Assembly: GCF_033473495.1 (NCBI RefSeq)
Contig: NC_088937.1
Coordinates: forward strand, 2,604,001-2,668,000
Origin: Cercospora beticola
Lineage: Eukaryota > Ascomycota > Dothideomycetes > Mycosphaerellales > Mycosphaerellaceae
Length of the DNA stretch: 64,000 nucleotides
Direction of reading: 5' to 3'
The position numbers and the translations under genes are program-made. Within the stretch, counting starts at the first letter, position 1, and every line of letters begins with the position of its first letter. The notes beneath the pieces were generated by a model. It was not told where the DNA came from, did not search any database, and worked only from the letters and a program-made list of their open reading frames with translations. Shown one piece after another: positions 41,997 to 52,420 of this stretch.

Positions 41997-42952
41997 CACA
42001 AACCCGGAATCCAATCCCCCAAGTTGAACGTAACAAAATTCGGAATCTCATCCTCCTCGAGAATGTACTCATGCTCCACATTCAGCTCCTTCTCCTCATC
42101 CTTCACATACGAAGCATCATCATCCAACCAGAAATTCAGCCTCTTCGACTCCCGCACACCTCGTTTGGTCTCCTTCTTCTTCTCCTCCGTGAACGCCAAA
42201 TGCTCACGAACCTTCTTTCGAATAGCCAGAAATGCTTCCCAGTCGTAATCCGGATGTATGGGAGTCTTGAGCCGAAGCGCATCCCTCTTTGCGTTCTTCA
42301 TCACTCTACCATTAGGCGCGATCCAATTTGGGGCGCGAACCACAAGTTTGAGAGCTGCGAAATACTCCTTTTCCTCTGCGGGTGATCTCATGGAGTTCCA
42401 AGCTTCTTGAGGGTCGTCGTCTATCCAACGAGATCTATTGAATTGGCCACCACAGCAGCACCCGGGCGGGCATCCTCTTTTTGGTTTTTCCCGTGGCATT
42501 TGCTTTTCCTCTGGCATCGGGTTTCTGGGGGCACTCCGGGTGGGTTGGGTGCTCGTCTCCTCCGGTTCGTCCTCCACTGTGGCTTTGTATTTGGAGTCGA
42601 GGATCGCATCCTTGGCTGCATCGATTTTGATGAAAAGTGCTTGGTGTAGCACCATTTTCTTCTCGTCGACACATTTGTCTGGATGTAGAAGTAAGGCCAA
42701 TTTCCGGAAGGCGACCGTAACATCTCGCTCATCAGAGGTGGGTTTCAAGCCAAGAATGGCGCGTGGATTCTCGTTGCGTCCGACTTGCGAGTAGACTTGG
42801 AGAAGAGTGGGAGCGGGTTGTGCTCTCGTGTCAGGCGTCTTCGCAGGTTTGGGAGCCGTCCTGATTTCGATCACGTGCGGCGTCCTTAATTTTTGAGCAT
42901 ACGTCCAGCGTGACGCTCGATCATTGGAGTATTGATCACCGCAGTATGCCAT
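41996..42952 (-). CDS. J-domain (DnaJ-like) protein
   Basis: Intronless, 318 residues. A J domain lies at about residues 62-115: PRAILGLKPTSDERDVTVAF leads to the HPD motif (LALLLHPDKC, HPD at residues 90-92), and helix III ends FIKIDAAKDAILDSK. The rest has no zinc-finger repeats, so this is a type III J protein. It has a Cys cluster (GCPPGCCCGGQF) near residue 165 and a charged helical region (KKVREHLAFTEEKKKETKRG). The C-terminus is acidic (EYILEEDEIPNFV). J proteins stimulate Hsp70 ATPase; the client or location of this one is unknown. The 86-bp repeat abuts its 3' end. Domain call is firm, role unknown. Confidence 0.85.
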   Translation of the reverse strand: MAYCGDQYSNDRASRWTYAQKLRTPHVIEIRTAPKPAKTPDTRAQPAPTLLQVYSQVGRNENPRAILGLKPTSDERDVTVAFRKLALLLHPDKCVDEKKMVLHQALFIKIDAAKDAILDSKYKATVEDEPEETSTQPTRSAPRNPMPEEKQMPREKPKRGCPPGCCCGGQFNRSRWIDDDPQEAWNSMRSPAEEKEYFAALKLVVRAPNWIAPNGRVMKNAKRDALRLKTPIHPDYDWEAFLAIRKKVREHLAFTEEKKKETKRGVRESKRLNFWLDDDASYVKDEEKELNVEHEYILEEDEIPNFVTFNLGDWIPGL

Positions 42953-44181
42953 CGTGTCCTTGTAAGTACAGCTTTCGCAGAGGTGTTGCGACGTGAAGTG
43001 GTTGTAAGTGAGCTACGCCTGCTGGCTTTGATGTCTTTGGAATGCTGGATTTAGGGAATAGTCGTAGACTATATACTCGGAATCGAGCCAGCGTAGTCAC
43101 GAAAATTGGTTCGGAGTTCCAACATTCGCAGACACTGGGTCCCAAGTCATATGCGACTGATCGTCCAATCCGAGTGCTCTTACTGCGTGAATACTGTGCG
43201 AATCCCGGGGTGGGCTCCCGTCCTTAGCGAACCTACCTGGAACAATACTCGGTCGGGCAAAGGTGCTGGTAGGCACGAAAGTATAAATTTCAAGACAGCC
43301 CAGGAAAGTCACCTCGCAGCTTGCGACTGCAGAACGCCTTCATCCTGTACAGATGTGCTGAGTCGATACTTTCAACAGTGAGAACGTGGTAGTAGACGGC
43401 GATCCATTCTTCGATTCGATAGGATGCTTCTTGCATTGGGGTCGCTGTCGCATATCGCGTGGGCTCAACTCTTCTCGCAGAAGTCGATAAGCATCGTCGC
43501 TTTCTACCACATCGGTAGATGACGGCAACATAAGTCTATGGCTGCAGTACTTGTGTCTGAAAGTACGAGTGCCGCCGATGAAGTTTGTCCGTTGATCCTT
43601 ATACGCAGCAAGGAGGAGGTCGATTCTCGCCTTCGTGAGAGCTGTCCCGGCCAAATGCTACTTCGCGCGCAATGTCCAGGAGAAGTGAACTTGCCACGGC
43701 GCGCAAGCATGAGATGGTGCGGTTATCTGGCACAGAGCGTGAGATGATGGCACTGAGGTGAGTGAAATGGAGTTGTGAACTTGAATGCTCGTGATCACCG
43801 AGCTCAACCGCCGCAATTTCTACACGTAAGTCAGTAGCGTGAAGCAAGACCACCGCACAAATGACCGTATGACCGTGTTCGACGCCACTCCGAAAATATA
43901 AGTCGATGTTCTGTTCAAGGTGAGGAAGGAAATATCGTCCGCGCATCTCGCTTGATTCTGCGCCATGAAATGTGGCGCATGCGGGCTTTCAACTTTCAAG
44001 TCGTCATTCGGTCCTTCCTTCCATTCGCCCACGGCACAGCTCCAACTCCACTCTTATCACAAACATACACAACGCATCCCAGCCACTCCAGCCAGCCAAA
44101 CAGTCTGCATCACCAGAGCGAATACCACAGAAGCGATCCAGAGTAGAAGACGAGTCTACAGGCAACTGAAAAACATGATGC
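42953..44181. other. divergent intergenic region, 1.2 kb
   Basis: Lies between the J-domain gene (-) and the FAD monooxygenase gene (+) and should hold both promoters. A minus-strand frame at 43340-43654 begins at a TTG and has no recognisable motif. No repeat or RNA gene was seen. Confidence 0.4.
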
Positions 44182-45345
44182 ATGGCCGATGAAACTCCAG
44201 CCAACATGCCCAAAGGCCATCGCATTTCCGTCATCGGCGCCGGTCTCGCCGGGCTCACTTTAGGACGATGCCTGCATCAGAAAGGCATCAAAACCAGCAT
44301 CTTCGAGAAAGCGAGGAAATCCGTGAACAGGAATAATTATGGCGTCACATTGTATTCCAAGTCCTATCTACCACTGCTTCAAGTACTCCAATTGGACGAA
44401 GCGACATTTCGGAAAAAGGTCGCTGTAGACAGCCACCTTATCGGAGGGACAGGAAGCATTCGCGGCCAAGGAGAGAAAGACTGCTTCAAAGCGAACAAGA
44501 ACCGACTCGAAGCTTTGCTCGCAGAAGAACTGGAAGTGAAGTGGGACCACGAGTTAACGAATTTGGAAGCTCTGCCTGGAGCTGTCGAGCTGGAGTTCAA
44601 GAATCACAGTCGGCATGCGAGTACCTACGTAGTAGGAGCCGATGGGCCGCATTCTATTGTGCGAGGGAAGATCCTCCCGGAGGCTGGTCTAACGACTTTG
44701 CCATACGCGACGTACAATGGCAAACGACGCGTGAGTCGAGAAGAATGGGAGAGGGACTTTGCGCCCGGCTTCGAAGGCGGAAATGTGGTGGAGAAGAGAG
44801 TAGGGAATGAAGGAACCACGCTTCTGCAGATCTCACTGAACAGCGTGAGCGATGACGAGGCGAGCATCAACTATGTATTTTCGCGGCCAGCGAAGAGGTC
44901 AGGCGAGGATGCACTGTACCGTCCGCAGCGAGATAAGGCAGAGGCGAAGGATGTTCCAGACGAGCTTTTCGCCGAAGTGAAAGCCTTGCAAGACCAGCTA
45001 TCTGGACCGTTGAAGCTGATATTCGAGCCGGAGGCGATGAAGAAGGACAGACTACTCAACTGGCTTATGCGATCCCTTCACGTCGACACGACGAAACTCG
45101 GCCAGCCCGCTGAGGAAGGCATCGTGTTGATTGGTGATGCAATCCATGCTGAACCAATCCTAGGCGGCATGGGCGCGAACCAGTCAATTGAAGACGCAAT
45201 GGCCCTCGCCGAGATCCTGGCTCAGAAAGACGCAAGGGTGCAGGGCTTGTATGACAGGAGAGCCGGCGAGTGGCAGAAAGGGCTGAGAGAAGCCGAAAGC
45301 AGGATCGGAAACATGCATGGCGTAGCATCGAGAGCGAGTCTCTGA
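44182..45345 (+). CDS. FAD-dependent monooxygenase (group A, salicylate hydroxylase-like)
   Basis: Intronless, 387 residues. The three diagnostic FAD motifs are present: GxGxxG in ISVIGAGLAGLTLGRCLHQK at about residues 16-30, the DG motif in YVVGADGPHSIVRGK near residue 155, and the GD motif in IVLIGDAIHAEPILGGMGAN near residue 315. This pattern defines flavin-dependent aromatic hydroxylases and related monooxygenases that use NAD(P)H and O2. The protein is slightly shorter than typical salicylate hydroxylases and has no C-terminal thioredoxin-like domain and no membrane segment. The substrate cannot be deduced. No polyketide synthase, NRPS, P450 or transporter lies beside it, so a biosynthetic cluster is not supported here. 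The start at 44182 places the dinucleotide-binding motif at the usual distance. Confidence 0.86.
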   Translation: MADETPANMPKGHRISVIGAGLAGLTLGRCLHQKGIKTSIFEKARKSVNRNNYGVTLYSKSYLPLLQVLQLDEATFRKKVAVDSHLIGGTGSIRGQGEKDCFKANKNRLEALLAEELEVKWDHELTNLEALPGAVELEFKNHSRHASTYVVGADGPHSIVRGKILPEAGLTTLPYATYNGKRRVSREEWERDFAPGFEGGNVVEKRVGNEGTTLLQISLNSVSDDEASINYVFSRPAKRSGEDALYRPQRDKAEAKDVPDELFAEVKALQDQLSGPLKLIFEPEAMKKDRLLNWLMRSLHVDTTKLGQPAEEGIVLIGDAIHAEPILGGMGANQSIEDAMALAEILAQKDARVQGLYDRRAGEWQKGLREAESRIGNMHGVASRASL

Positions 45346-47422
45346 GATAAGAAAGTGAGCGGATACTGGCAAGAAGCAATTGCGAATCGTTTCTGACTGG
45401 TTAAAGAGGGAGATGGTGCTAATGGCTGCCAGCAGATTGTGGCGTTAGAGTGGACTGCATAAGCTCGAGCACGGCGTTTGTGAGGGTATGTTGTGTTCAG
45501 CAGCGAAGCACAAAGGTCGCTTGATTGCATGCGGAGTGTCGCAGATCTTGTTCGTAAAGGTGCATAGTGAGCACACGGCTGGATATGTGGCTGGAGCAAG
45601 CTTTTTTGCTCTCCGAGGTGCTTTGGGCTGTTGCATAATGCATGGGATACCTCTTCTCTTCCCTTCCTTGCTGTTCTCGTTCGTTATTTCAGGTTCGGCT
45701 TGTCTCCTGTCGGTCTCGTTGTTGGTGATCAAGCGTTGGATGCGTGAAGACTGTCGCAGCCGATCCCGGTCCGCCCTAGGTGTTGGCATGCTTCATGTAC
45801 GCTAAAAATGTTGATCACAGCATGGCGTCCCGCAGCAAAGGGTGCGACTCACCTAAGGCGGATTGTCAAACATAGCTTTGTGACCTCGAGAAATTCCGGC
45901 AACGACCCAGTAGTCACGTCAGCGGAGCGGCGCTAGTCACTGAGTACTCACATTCGCACCCGTCTGTCCTGCTACATGGACAATCCGATACATATGGTGC
46001 TCAGATCTCGCGTGGTGGCATGTCGATCGTCCTCGTGTCAATTTGGCTCTTGCCTGCATGTGGAAGGCGTCACCTCAGGTACACCTTGGATGTACACGAA
46101 GTCTTGACAGCATGGCGTCCCAGTCGATGGCAGCACTACTGCACTGCACCGCGCTCAATATGGGTCGGCCCAGGATTCTCCAGGCCAGGTGCGTCGTTGT
46201 CGAATCCACTTGAGGAGTCGGGAGTGGAGACGTGTCAGCATGCTGGGCTGGGATTTCGAGCCGGCTGCACCACGAATGCAGCGCGGCAATCGGCAGCCTT
46301 TGCTGGGCTGTTTTCGCGTTGCATGGTGGTGAGTGTAGGCATGCTGGAAGCCGCACTGCTGTTCTCATGATTATTATTGTACAGAGGTACCGTAGGAGAT
46401 GCTGAAGATCTGTACGCAGCCGCGCCGGCCGAGCGGTTGGTGCCGTGCGCAGCGTGTGATCGGACTGGGATCGCTGCGCAGAGGGGCCCGGCGATAGGCT
46501 GGAGGAGGAGGACAAGCGATGCGAGTCGCTGGAGCGGCCAGCGCCACGCACCACCGCGCCCAAGCGAGTGGAGTGTCGCAGGGCAGGCAGCATGTTTCGC
46601 GCTGCTGATGGCCGCGTCTGCGCCGCCCGGATCCATCAAAATGGCTGCGGCCAGTGGCACAGGTCTGTCAGGAAAGCGCCTCTAGCGTGCAGCAGTGGTG
46701 GATTCCCAAGGTGAAGGTTCGCGCGGCATCCTCCAGCAGCAGGTGCGATTGGTGCATTCCCTGCGCCATGCTAGACACCAACTGCTCGTGAAGGACGACG
46801 TGACTGCCACTCTCTTCCTCTTCACCACACGCTCGTCCGTCCGCGATTGCTTTTGGATACGCCTTCTCGATTCACGCGAGCACATCACCGACGACGAGGC
46901 AAGAGCCAGGGACTGGGAGAATCGTGAACCCGACGAACGAGGCAGATGACACCTTGCCCGGCATACAGCACACGGATAGTAGAGCGCGGAGGCTAGCTGC
47001 TCTGGAGAATGTGCTGAAAAAGACGGTCGTTGTGAGACACAGCCGCCGTGCAGCATCAACCGCTTGCCGGCGAATTGCTGCAGCAGTTTCAGGCCAGCGC
47101 TGGCCGCATCTGCCCGCCGGGGACGTGAAGCAAGGCGGGAGTGCGCAGGCCTGCATGTTTTCGTGACCACAATACCACGGGGATCACTGACTAGGGCTCT
47201 GACACCGTCGACGACCCGTCCGCGTGGAGAAGAGCTCCTTGCGACCATCGTTATCACGCCAGCGTAGGACAGAAGGTGGTTTGGGCTGCTGCGATTCATG
47301 GAAGATGCGAGCTATCCGGCACACCAATCGCAAGGGCATAGGCACACATTCTCATCCGTGAGCCAGCAGCAGGTCTTTGCAGCGCTACAAGGCGCGCAGA
47401 GAAGGCCTCCAGCTGCGTCACA
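45346..47422. other. intergenic region, 2.1 kb
   Basis: Upstream region of the OGT-like gene. Minus-strand frames at 46075-46593 and 46682-47299 reach 170-205 codons but are Arg/Ser/Cys-rich, lack motifs and overlap frames on the other strand. A short repeated string (CATGGCGTCCC) occurs near 45823 and 46110. No convincing gene was seen. Confidence 0.4.
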
Positions 47423-50400
47423 ATGAGCGTTGATGCTAGTCTTTCTCATATCAGCCCTTCTTCGGCACGTATATCTGGTCGAACTTCGACTTCGAACTAC
47501 CACCCTGCAGGGGGCTCTATGCCGTACCTGACCCAGCGATATGCTTTGCCGATACATCATAATCAGAGGGGGGAGACAGAATATGAATTGCGGAGGAAAA
47601 CACCTTCAGGCACGTTGCACGCCGGCTACGATGCATCCGGAGCAGAACCCATTCAGCCCAACAAGCACCAACTGCTCAGCGAAGGCAACACAACGGGACT
47701 TTACAACAGCGAGAAGCGTACGTTTTTGCAACACCAGCAGCAACAACAGAATGCTGGCCTCAGATCATGGCATGCCTCCCCCGTGCTGCCCTCCTGGCCT
47801 CAGCCGAGTCATGTTCAGCAGCAACCGCATAGTCCGTTTCCCGTGATGGACTCAATGCTCAATCAGATGCCCATCCACCAAGGGATCCATCCTTACTACA
47901 ACCAGACTATTCCCAGCGTGATCCAGCCATCCTTTCAGTATCTGGGTCCAACCGCACCTGGTCCCCAAGGCTCAGGCTTGTATGGACCATACTATTTCCA
48001 CGATGGGAGCTATGTACCGTATATCGCAGCCGCTGTGAAGAACCCACACTTTTACCACCATCCACATGCAGCTGGGACTTACATGGGCTCAACGCCGAAC
48101 TCACAGCTCCGCTACCAGTCGGATCTATGGCAACAGCAGCAGCTGCAGTCGAACCAGGGCCTGTGGTCTGCTTCGACAAGTATGCGTCCTTATGCCCCAC
48201 CACCTTTGCATTCCACAGCTGCACGCCATGTGCCCCTCGGAGTCGGCCACACATCGAGCTATCCAATTAATAACAATAGGCATGGTATGGCTATGCAAGC
48301 CTCCACCCAGAGCCCATCCGCACCCATACCACCCTTTGACCTCGATCGACCGAACACGAACCCGGATGCCCGTCAGCGCGAAGACATATTTCGATGGGCA
48401 TTACAGCAATATCGGGAGTTGTTGAGCCACATTCATCAAACTAGACGACAGCAACAACAGGTCCGGAATGCGCAAGGTCAACAGCAACAACCTCCATCGC
48501 GGCCGAGCTTCTTCCCGAAGCCACCAAAACCATCTGCGTCTGGACCATCTGCATTGGCGAAAGATACAATTGAAGCCGACCAAGTCCACGCCAGCGATGA
48601 TGAGGACCCTCCCCTGCGCAGTGCACAGCCTGAGAGCACGCCGGATCCGAATGAAGACGACAGTATCACGCCGAGGGCAAGGTCGCCCGTGGATCAGGCT
48701 CCTCCAGGAAGATCACGACGGGCTAGCGATGGTCCGCGATTTCTTTCTCGACACAATTCGCACGATTCGTCATATAGTCTTCATTCGCCGTCGCAGCCAG
48801 AGGCACTATCGCGCAGAACTTCACATACGCTGCGCCGGTCCACTGGATCCTCGATCGCCTCGATCTCGTATTCTGAGGATGCCGCGACTCTCCGGGCGAA
48901 AGTGGCTCTCCACCATGTGACAGCAGCATGCCGAGCGACTCGCTGGCAATGGACGGATGGGGTGCAACTTGGTGGCTGTCTGGCGTATGGACTTGGCAAC
49001 TATAAGAAAGCACAAATTTGGTTCATGCGAGTCCTGGAAAACGATTCAAAGCACTTGGAAGCGAGGTCGAACCTTGCTGCATCGTTGCTAGCATTGGGTC
49101 AGCGAGTTGAAGCCGAACAGCACTGGCAGAAGGTCATAAGGGTGGCCCCTAACCATTTTGAAGCAGTGGAGCATTTGATTGGATTATTGTGTTCGGAACA
49201 GCGCAGCAGAGACGCGATCAAGGTCATCGAGTATGTGGAGCGGTCCTTGAAGCTGCCTGGACCTCCGTCTGAGGAAAACCGCAAATCGGCGGACCGTCAG
49301 AGCGAGCGCTCGGCTTCGATTACCAGCAAATCACCAACACTTTCAGAGCAGTCTGATCGAGTATCCTATGACTTTGATCCTGACGAAGACCCGTTTGTGC
49401 TAGATGGACAGGACAATGAGCCAGGATTCGGGTCCAGCGGCTTTGCTATTCCAGGTTGCGACAATGGCCGAATTCTGGCGCTCATCCACGCCAAAGGCAA
49501 CATGTTGTACGGACTCGGAAACAATGCTGGCGCAGCCAAGGCTTTTGAGGATGCTGTGCTCATTGCAACAGGCCGCCAATTTGATGGCATCCAAAGTCTG
49601 GTGAGGCATATTCTCAAGGTTGTGTCCGCCGTCACGTTTCGCGATCATTCTCAGTCACCACGCGTATCGACCACAGAGCCGATTCTGCTATCTCCGGAGC
49701 AGGCACTCTCGACCGCAAGACTATGCTTTCCAGGCGCTTCCGAGCTGCCCGGACTACAACATGTGCTGAGCTCATCGAACAGCTTAGCCAGAAAGGCAGC
49801 CATCTCGACCACGAGCAATTCGCTGCTATCGCTGGCCAAGATCTTCCAAGACGGCATGTCTAACGCCAGTCGGTCGGCCGGAGTGGTTCCCCTGAATCAT
49901 GGGGTACGAGATATCCTTGCGTTGTATTACTTGTCACTATCTTTGCAGCCCAGTCCATCGACTGCGAACAATGTTGGCATCTTACTTGCAAGCGTTCAGC
50001 AATCTGCTACGCCTGCAGCAGTGCTTGGTCCACGCCAACGTACCGACATCCCAGGAGTTGTGCCGGGCAGTGGTATCGCTTTGGCCTTGCAATACTACAA
50101 TTACGGCTTGCAATTGGACAGTCAGCATGCCCACCTGTACACAAATTTGGGGAGTCTGCTCAAAGACATTGGCCAGCTCGATGCAGCTATTGGCATGTAC
50201 GAGCACGCCGTGACATGCGACGGAAAGTTCGACATTGCACTCGCCAATCTAGCTAATGCTGTCAAAGACAAAGGTAGAATCAGCGACGCGATAGGATACT
50301 ACAAGCGAGCTGTCGAGGTCAATCCTGAATTCGCAGAGGCGGTGTGCGGCCTCGCTAACGCTCTGAACTCCGTGTGCGGGTGGCAGGCGCGAGGCGGCAT

Positions 50401-52420
50401 AGCTGAGGATGGCGGCAAGCGCGACCGTTGGCATGTCGATGCAGAGGGCATGTTACTCGATGCGCGGCAACATGGCGCTTCGAGCTCTGGCTGGATCAAG
50501 CGGGTGCTCGATATCGTTGAACGGCAGCTGGTCGAAGGGGAGACTTGGGGCACAGGGACGCTGAATACCACACTCATCGACTACATGGTCCGGCAGTTCC
50601 CCGACTTTGAACAATCTGCAGAAGACCGGAGAGACCGTGAAGAGCACATGCGGAAGACTCTCACAAGCTGGGCCGGGAAGAAGTGGGAGGGAGCCCGAAT
50701 CACCCGACTCGTTGAACGTGCCACGCGACGTCTGATGTGGCAGTTCTATCACGACCTCTACGTCAAGAAGGTCAGGCGGCCCTCTGCGGCATACAACCGA
50801 CCCCAGCTACCTGCGGCCCTGTTCGTTCCTACGGCCCCGACGGTCTTGCCGTTTCACACCTTCACTTGCCCAATGTCTGCCAAGCAGATCCGCCTGATCT
50901 CGCAGCGCAACGGCTTGCGTATCTCCGTTTCGACGATGCGTGCGCCCTGGCTTCCGAAGCAGGTGTTCCCACCCCCATCGCCGCCCTCCCCTACACTGCG
51001 GGTTGGCTACGTCTCATCCGACTTCAATAACCATCCTCTGGCGCATCTTATGCAGTCCGTGTTCGGGATGCACGACACTGAGCGCGTTCGCGCATATTGT
51101 TATGCTACGACTGCCAGTGATAACTCCGTACATCGTCGACAAATCGAGGCCGAGGCCCCAGTCTTCCATGATGCCAGTACCTGGGGAGCGGAGAGGCTCG
51201 TCAAACAGATTATCGAAGACCAGATTCACATCCTCGTCAATCTCAATGGCTATACTCGAGGTGCGCGCAACGAGGTCTTTGCAGCCAGGCCTGCGCCTAT
51301 TCAGATGTCTTTCATGGGCTTTGCGGGCACTATGGGTGCTGAATGGTGTGATTATCTCCTCGCTGATGAGACGGCAGTGCCACTCGATACCTTGCGTCCG
51401 TGGAGGAGGAATGTCGATATTGAAGACAAAATTCAGGATGAGAATAGTGCCGGGGAGAACGAAGACTGGGTATATGGTGAGAATATCATATATTCGCGGG
51501 ACACGTTCTTCTGCTGCGATCACAAACAAAGCGCCCCTGACGCCAACGAGAGGCAACTCAGTTGGCCCGAAGAACAACGGCGGCGCTGGCAGATGCGCAA
51601 AGAACTCTTCCCGCAACTGGCAGACGACATCATCATCTTCGGCAACTTCAACCAGCTCTACAAGATCGAACCGACGACCTTCCGCACCTGGCTACGAATC
51701 CTCGCTCGTGTACCCAACTCCATCCTCTGGCTCCTCCGCTTCCCAGACCTCGGCGAATCGCACCTCCTCGCCACAGCAAAACTATGGGCCGGCAAAGCAG
51801 TCGCTTCACGCGTCATCTTCACCGACGTTGCCCCCAAGCATCTCCACATTTCCCGTGCTCGGGTATGCGACCTCGTCCTCGACACGGCCGAATGCAATGC
51901 GCATACCACAGCAGCTGATGTCCTCTGGAGCGGCACCCCTCTCCTCACTCTTCCCCGCTACCCATATAAAATGTGCAGTCGCATGGCAGCCAGCATTCTC
52001 AAAGGCGCCCTCCCCAAAAACGAAGAAGGTCGCCGCGCAGAAAAGGAACTCATCGCGAAGAACGAAGAAGATTACGAAGAGAAAGCTGTAGCTTTAGGCA
52101 AAGGCTTCAAATATTTGATCTCCTCTTCTCATGGACGATGCGACGGAAGAGGTGAAGGTCGAATTATGGAATTGAGGAAATTGTTGTATGAGGCGAGATG
52201 GACGAGTGCATTGTTCGATACGAAGAGATGGGTCAGTGATTTGGAAGATGCTTACGAAGAGGCTTGGAGGAGATGGGTTGCGGGTGAGGGAGGTGATATC
52301 TGGCTTGACCAGGTTCCGAGGGGGAAGAATAGACGGAGATTTGCGAGACCGCTTGGAGTGAGTGATGTGAAGAGGGAAAGTCAAGAGGAAGGAGCGCCGC
52401 GATGGCAGGGAAGGGAGTGA
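47423..52420 (+). CDS. TPR-containing GT41 O-GlcNAc transferase-like protein
   Basis: Intronless, 1,665 residues. The N-terminal ~480 residues are Gln/Pro/His/Ser-rich and disordered. TPR units are visible near residues 530-610 (HLEARSNLAASLLALGQRVE) and 885-1000 (LYTNLGSLLKDIGQLDAAIG, ALANLANAVKDKGRISDAIG). The C-terminal GT41 domain starts near residue 1195 with GYVSSDFNNHPLAHLMQSVF, closely like the catalytic block of human OGT. FNQLYKIEP lies near 1408, containing the UDP-binding Lys, and CNAHTTAADVLWSGTPLLTL near 1490. The insert between the catalytic halves is shorter than in human OGT. The family transfers GlcNAc (or fucose in plant SPINDLY) to Ser/Thr of nuclear and cytosolic proteins; the donor sugar here is inferred. 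All key motifs are intact, so an active enzyme is likely. Confidence 0.92.
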   Translation: MSVDASLSHISPSSARISGRTSTSNYHPAGGSMPYLTQRYALPIHHNQRGETEYELRRKTPSGTLHAGYDASGAEPIQPNKHQLLSEGNTTGLYNSEKRTFLQHQQQQQNAGLRSWHASPVLPSWPQPSHVQQQPHSPFPVMDSMLNQMPIHQGIHPYYNQTIPSVIQPSFQYLGPTAPGPQGSGLYGPYYFHDGSYVPYIAAAVKNPHFYHHPHAAGTYMGSTPNSQLRYQSDLWQQQQLQSNQGLWSASTSMRPYAPPPLHSTAARHVPLGVGHTSSYPINNNRHGMAMQASTQSPSAPIPPFDLDRPNTNPDARQREDIFRWALQQYRELLSHIHQTRRQQQQVRNAQGQQQQPPSRPSFFPKPPKPSASGPSALAKDTIEADQVHASDDEDPPLRSAQPESTPDPNEDDSITPRARSPVDQAPPGRSRRASDGPRFLSRHNSHDSSYSLHSPSQPEALSRRTSHTLRRSTGSSIASISYSEDAATLRAKVALHHVTAACRATRWQWTDGVQLGGCLAYGLGNYKKAQIWFMRVLENDSKHLEARSNLAASLLALGQRVEAEQHWQKVIRVAPNHFEAVEHLIGLLCSEQRSRDAIKVIEYVERSLKLPGPPSEENRKSADRQSERSASITSKSPTLSEQSDRVSYDFDPDEDPFVLDGQDNEPGFGSSGFAIPGCDNGRILALIHAKGNMLYGLGNNAGAAKAFEDAVLIATGRQFDGIQSLVRHILKVVSAVTFRDHSQSPRVSTTEPILLSPEQALSTARLCFPGASELPGLQHVLSSSNSLARKAAISTTSNSLLSLAKIFQDGMSNASRSAGVVPLNHGVRDILALYYLSLSLQPSPSTANNVGILLASVQQSATPAAVLGPRQRTDIPGVVPGSGIALALQYYNYGLQLDSQHAHLYTNLGSLLKDIGQLDAAIGMYEHAVTCDGKFDIALANLANAVKDKGRISDAIGYYKRAVEVNPEFAEAVCGLANALNSVCGWQARGGIAEDGGKRDRWHVDAEGMLLDARQHGASSSGWIKRVLDIVERQLVEGETWGTGTLNTTLIDYMVRQFPDFEQSAEDRRDREEHMRKTLTSWAGKKWEGARITRLVERATRRLMWQFYHDLYVKKVRRPSAAYNRPQLPAALFVPTAPTVLPFHTFTCPMSAKQIRLISQRNGLRISVSTMRAPWLPKQVFPPPSPPSPTLRVGYVSSDFNNHPLAHLMQSVFGMHDTERVRAYCYATTASDNSVHRRQIEAEAPVFHDASTWGAERLVKQIIEDQIHILVNLNGYTRGARNEVFAARPAPIQMSFMGFAGTMGAEWCDYLLADETAVPLDTLRPWRRNVDIEDKIQDENSAGENEDWVYGENIIYSRDTFFCCDHKQSAPDANERQLSWPEEQRRRWQMRKELFPQLADDIIIFGNFNQLYKIEPTTFRTWLRILARVPNSILWLLRFPDLGESHLLATAKLWAGKAVASRVIFTDVAPKHLHISRARVCDLVLDTAECNAHTTAADVLWSGTPLLTLPRYPYKMCSRMAASILKGALPKNEEGRRAEKELIAKNEEDYEEKAVALGKGFKYLISSSHGRCDGRGEGRIMELRKLLYEARWTSALFDTKRWVSDLEDAYEEAWRRWVAGEGGDIWLDQVPRGKNRRRFARPLGVSDVKRESQEEGAPRWQGRE

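Noticed and set aside
44182..45345. FAD monooxygenase as part of a secondary-metabolite cluster
   Set aside because: Neighbours are a J-domain protein and an OGT-like gene; no backbone enzyme, P450, transporter or pathway regulator is nearby.
46075..47299. Minus-strand frames of 172 and 205 codons upstream of the OGT-like gene
   Set aside because: Composition is Arg/Ser/Cys/Ala-rich and unlike the real genes in the window; the region is likely promoter.
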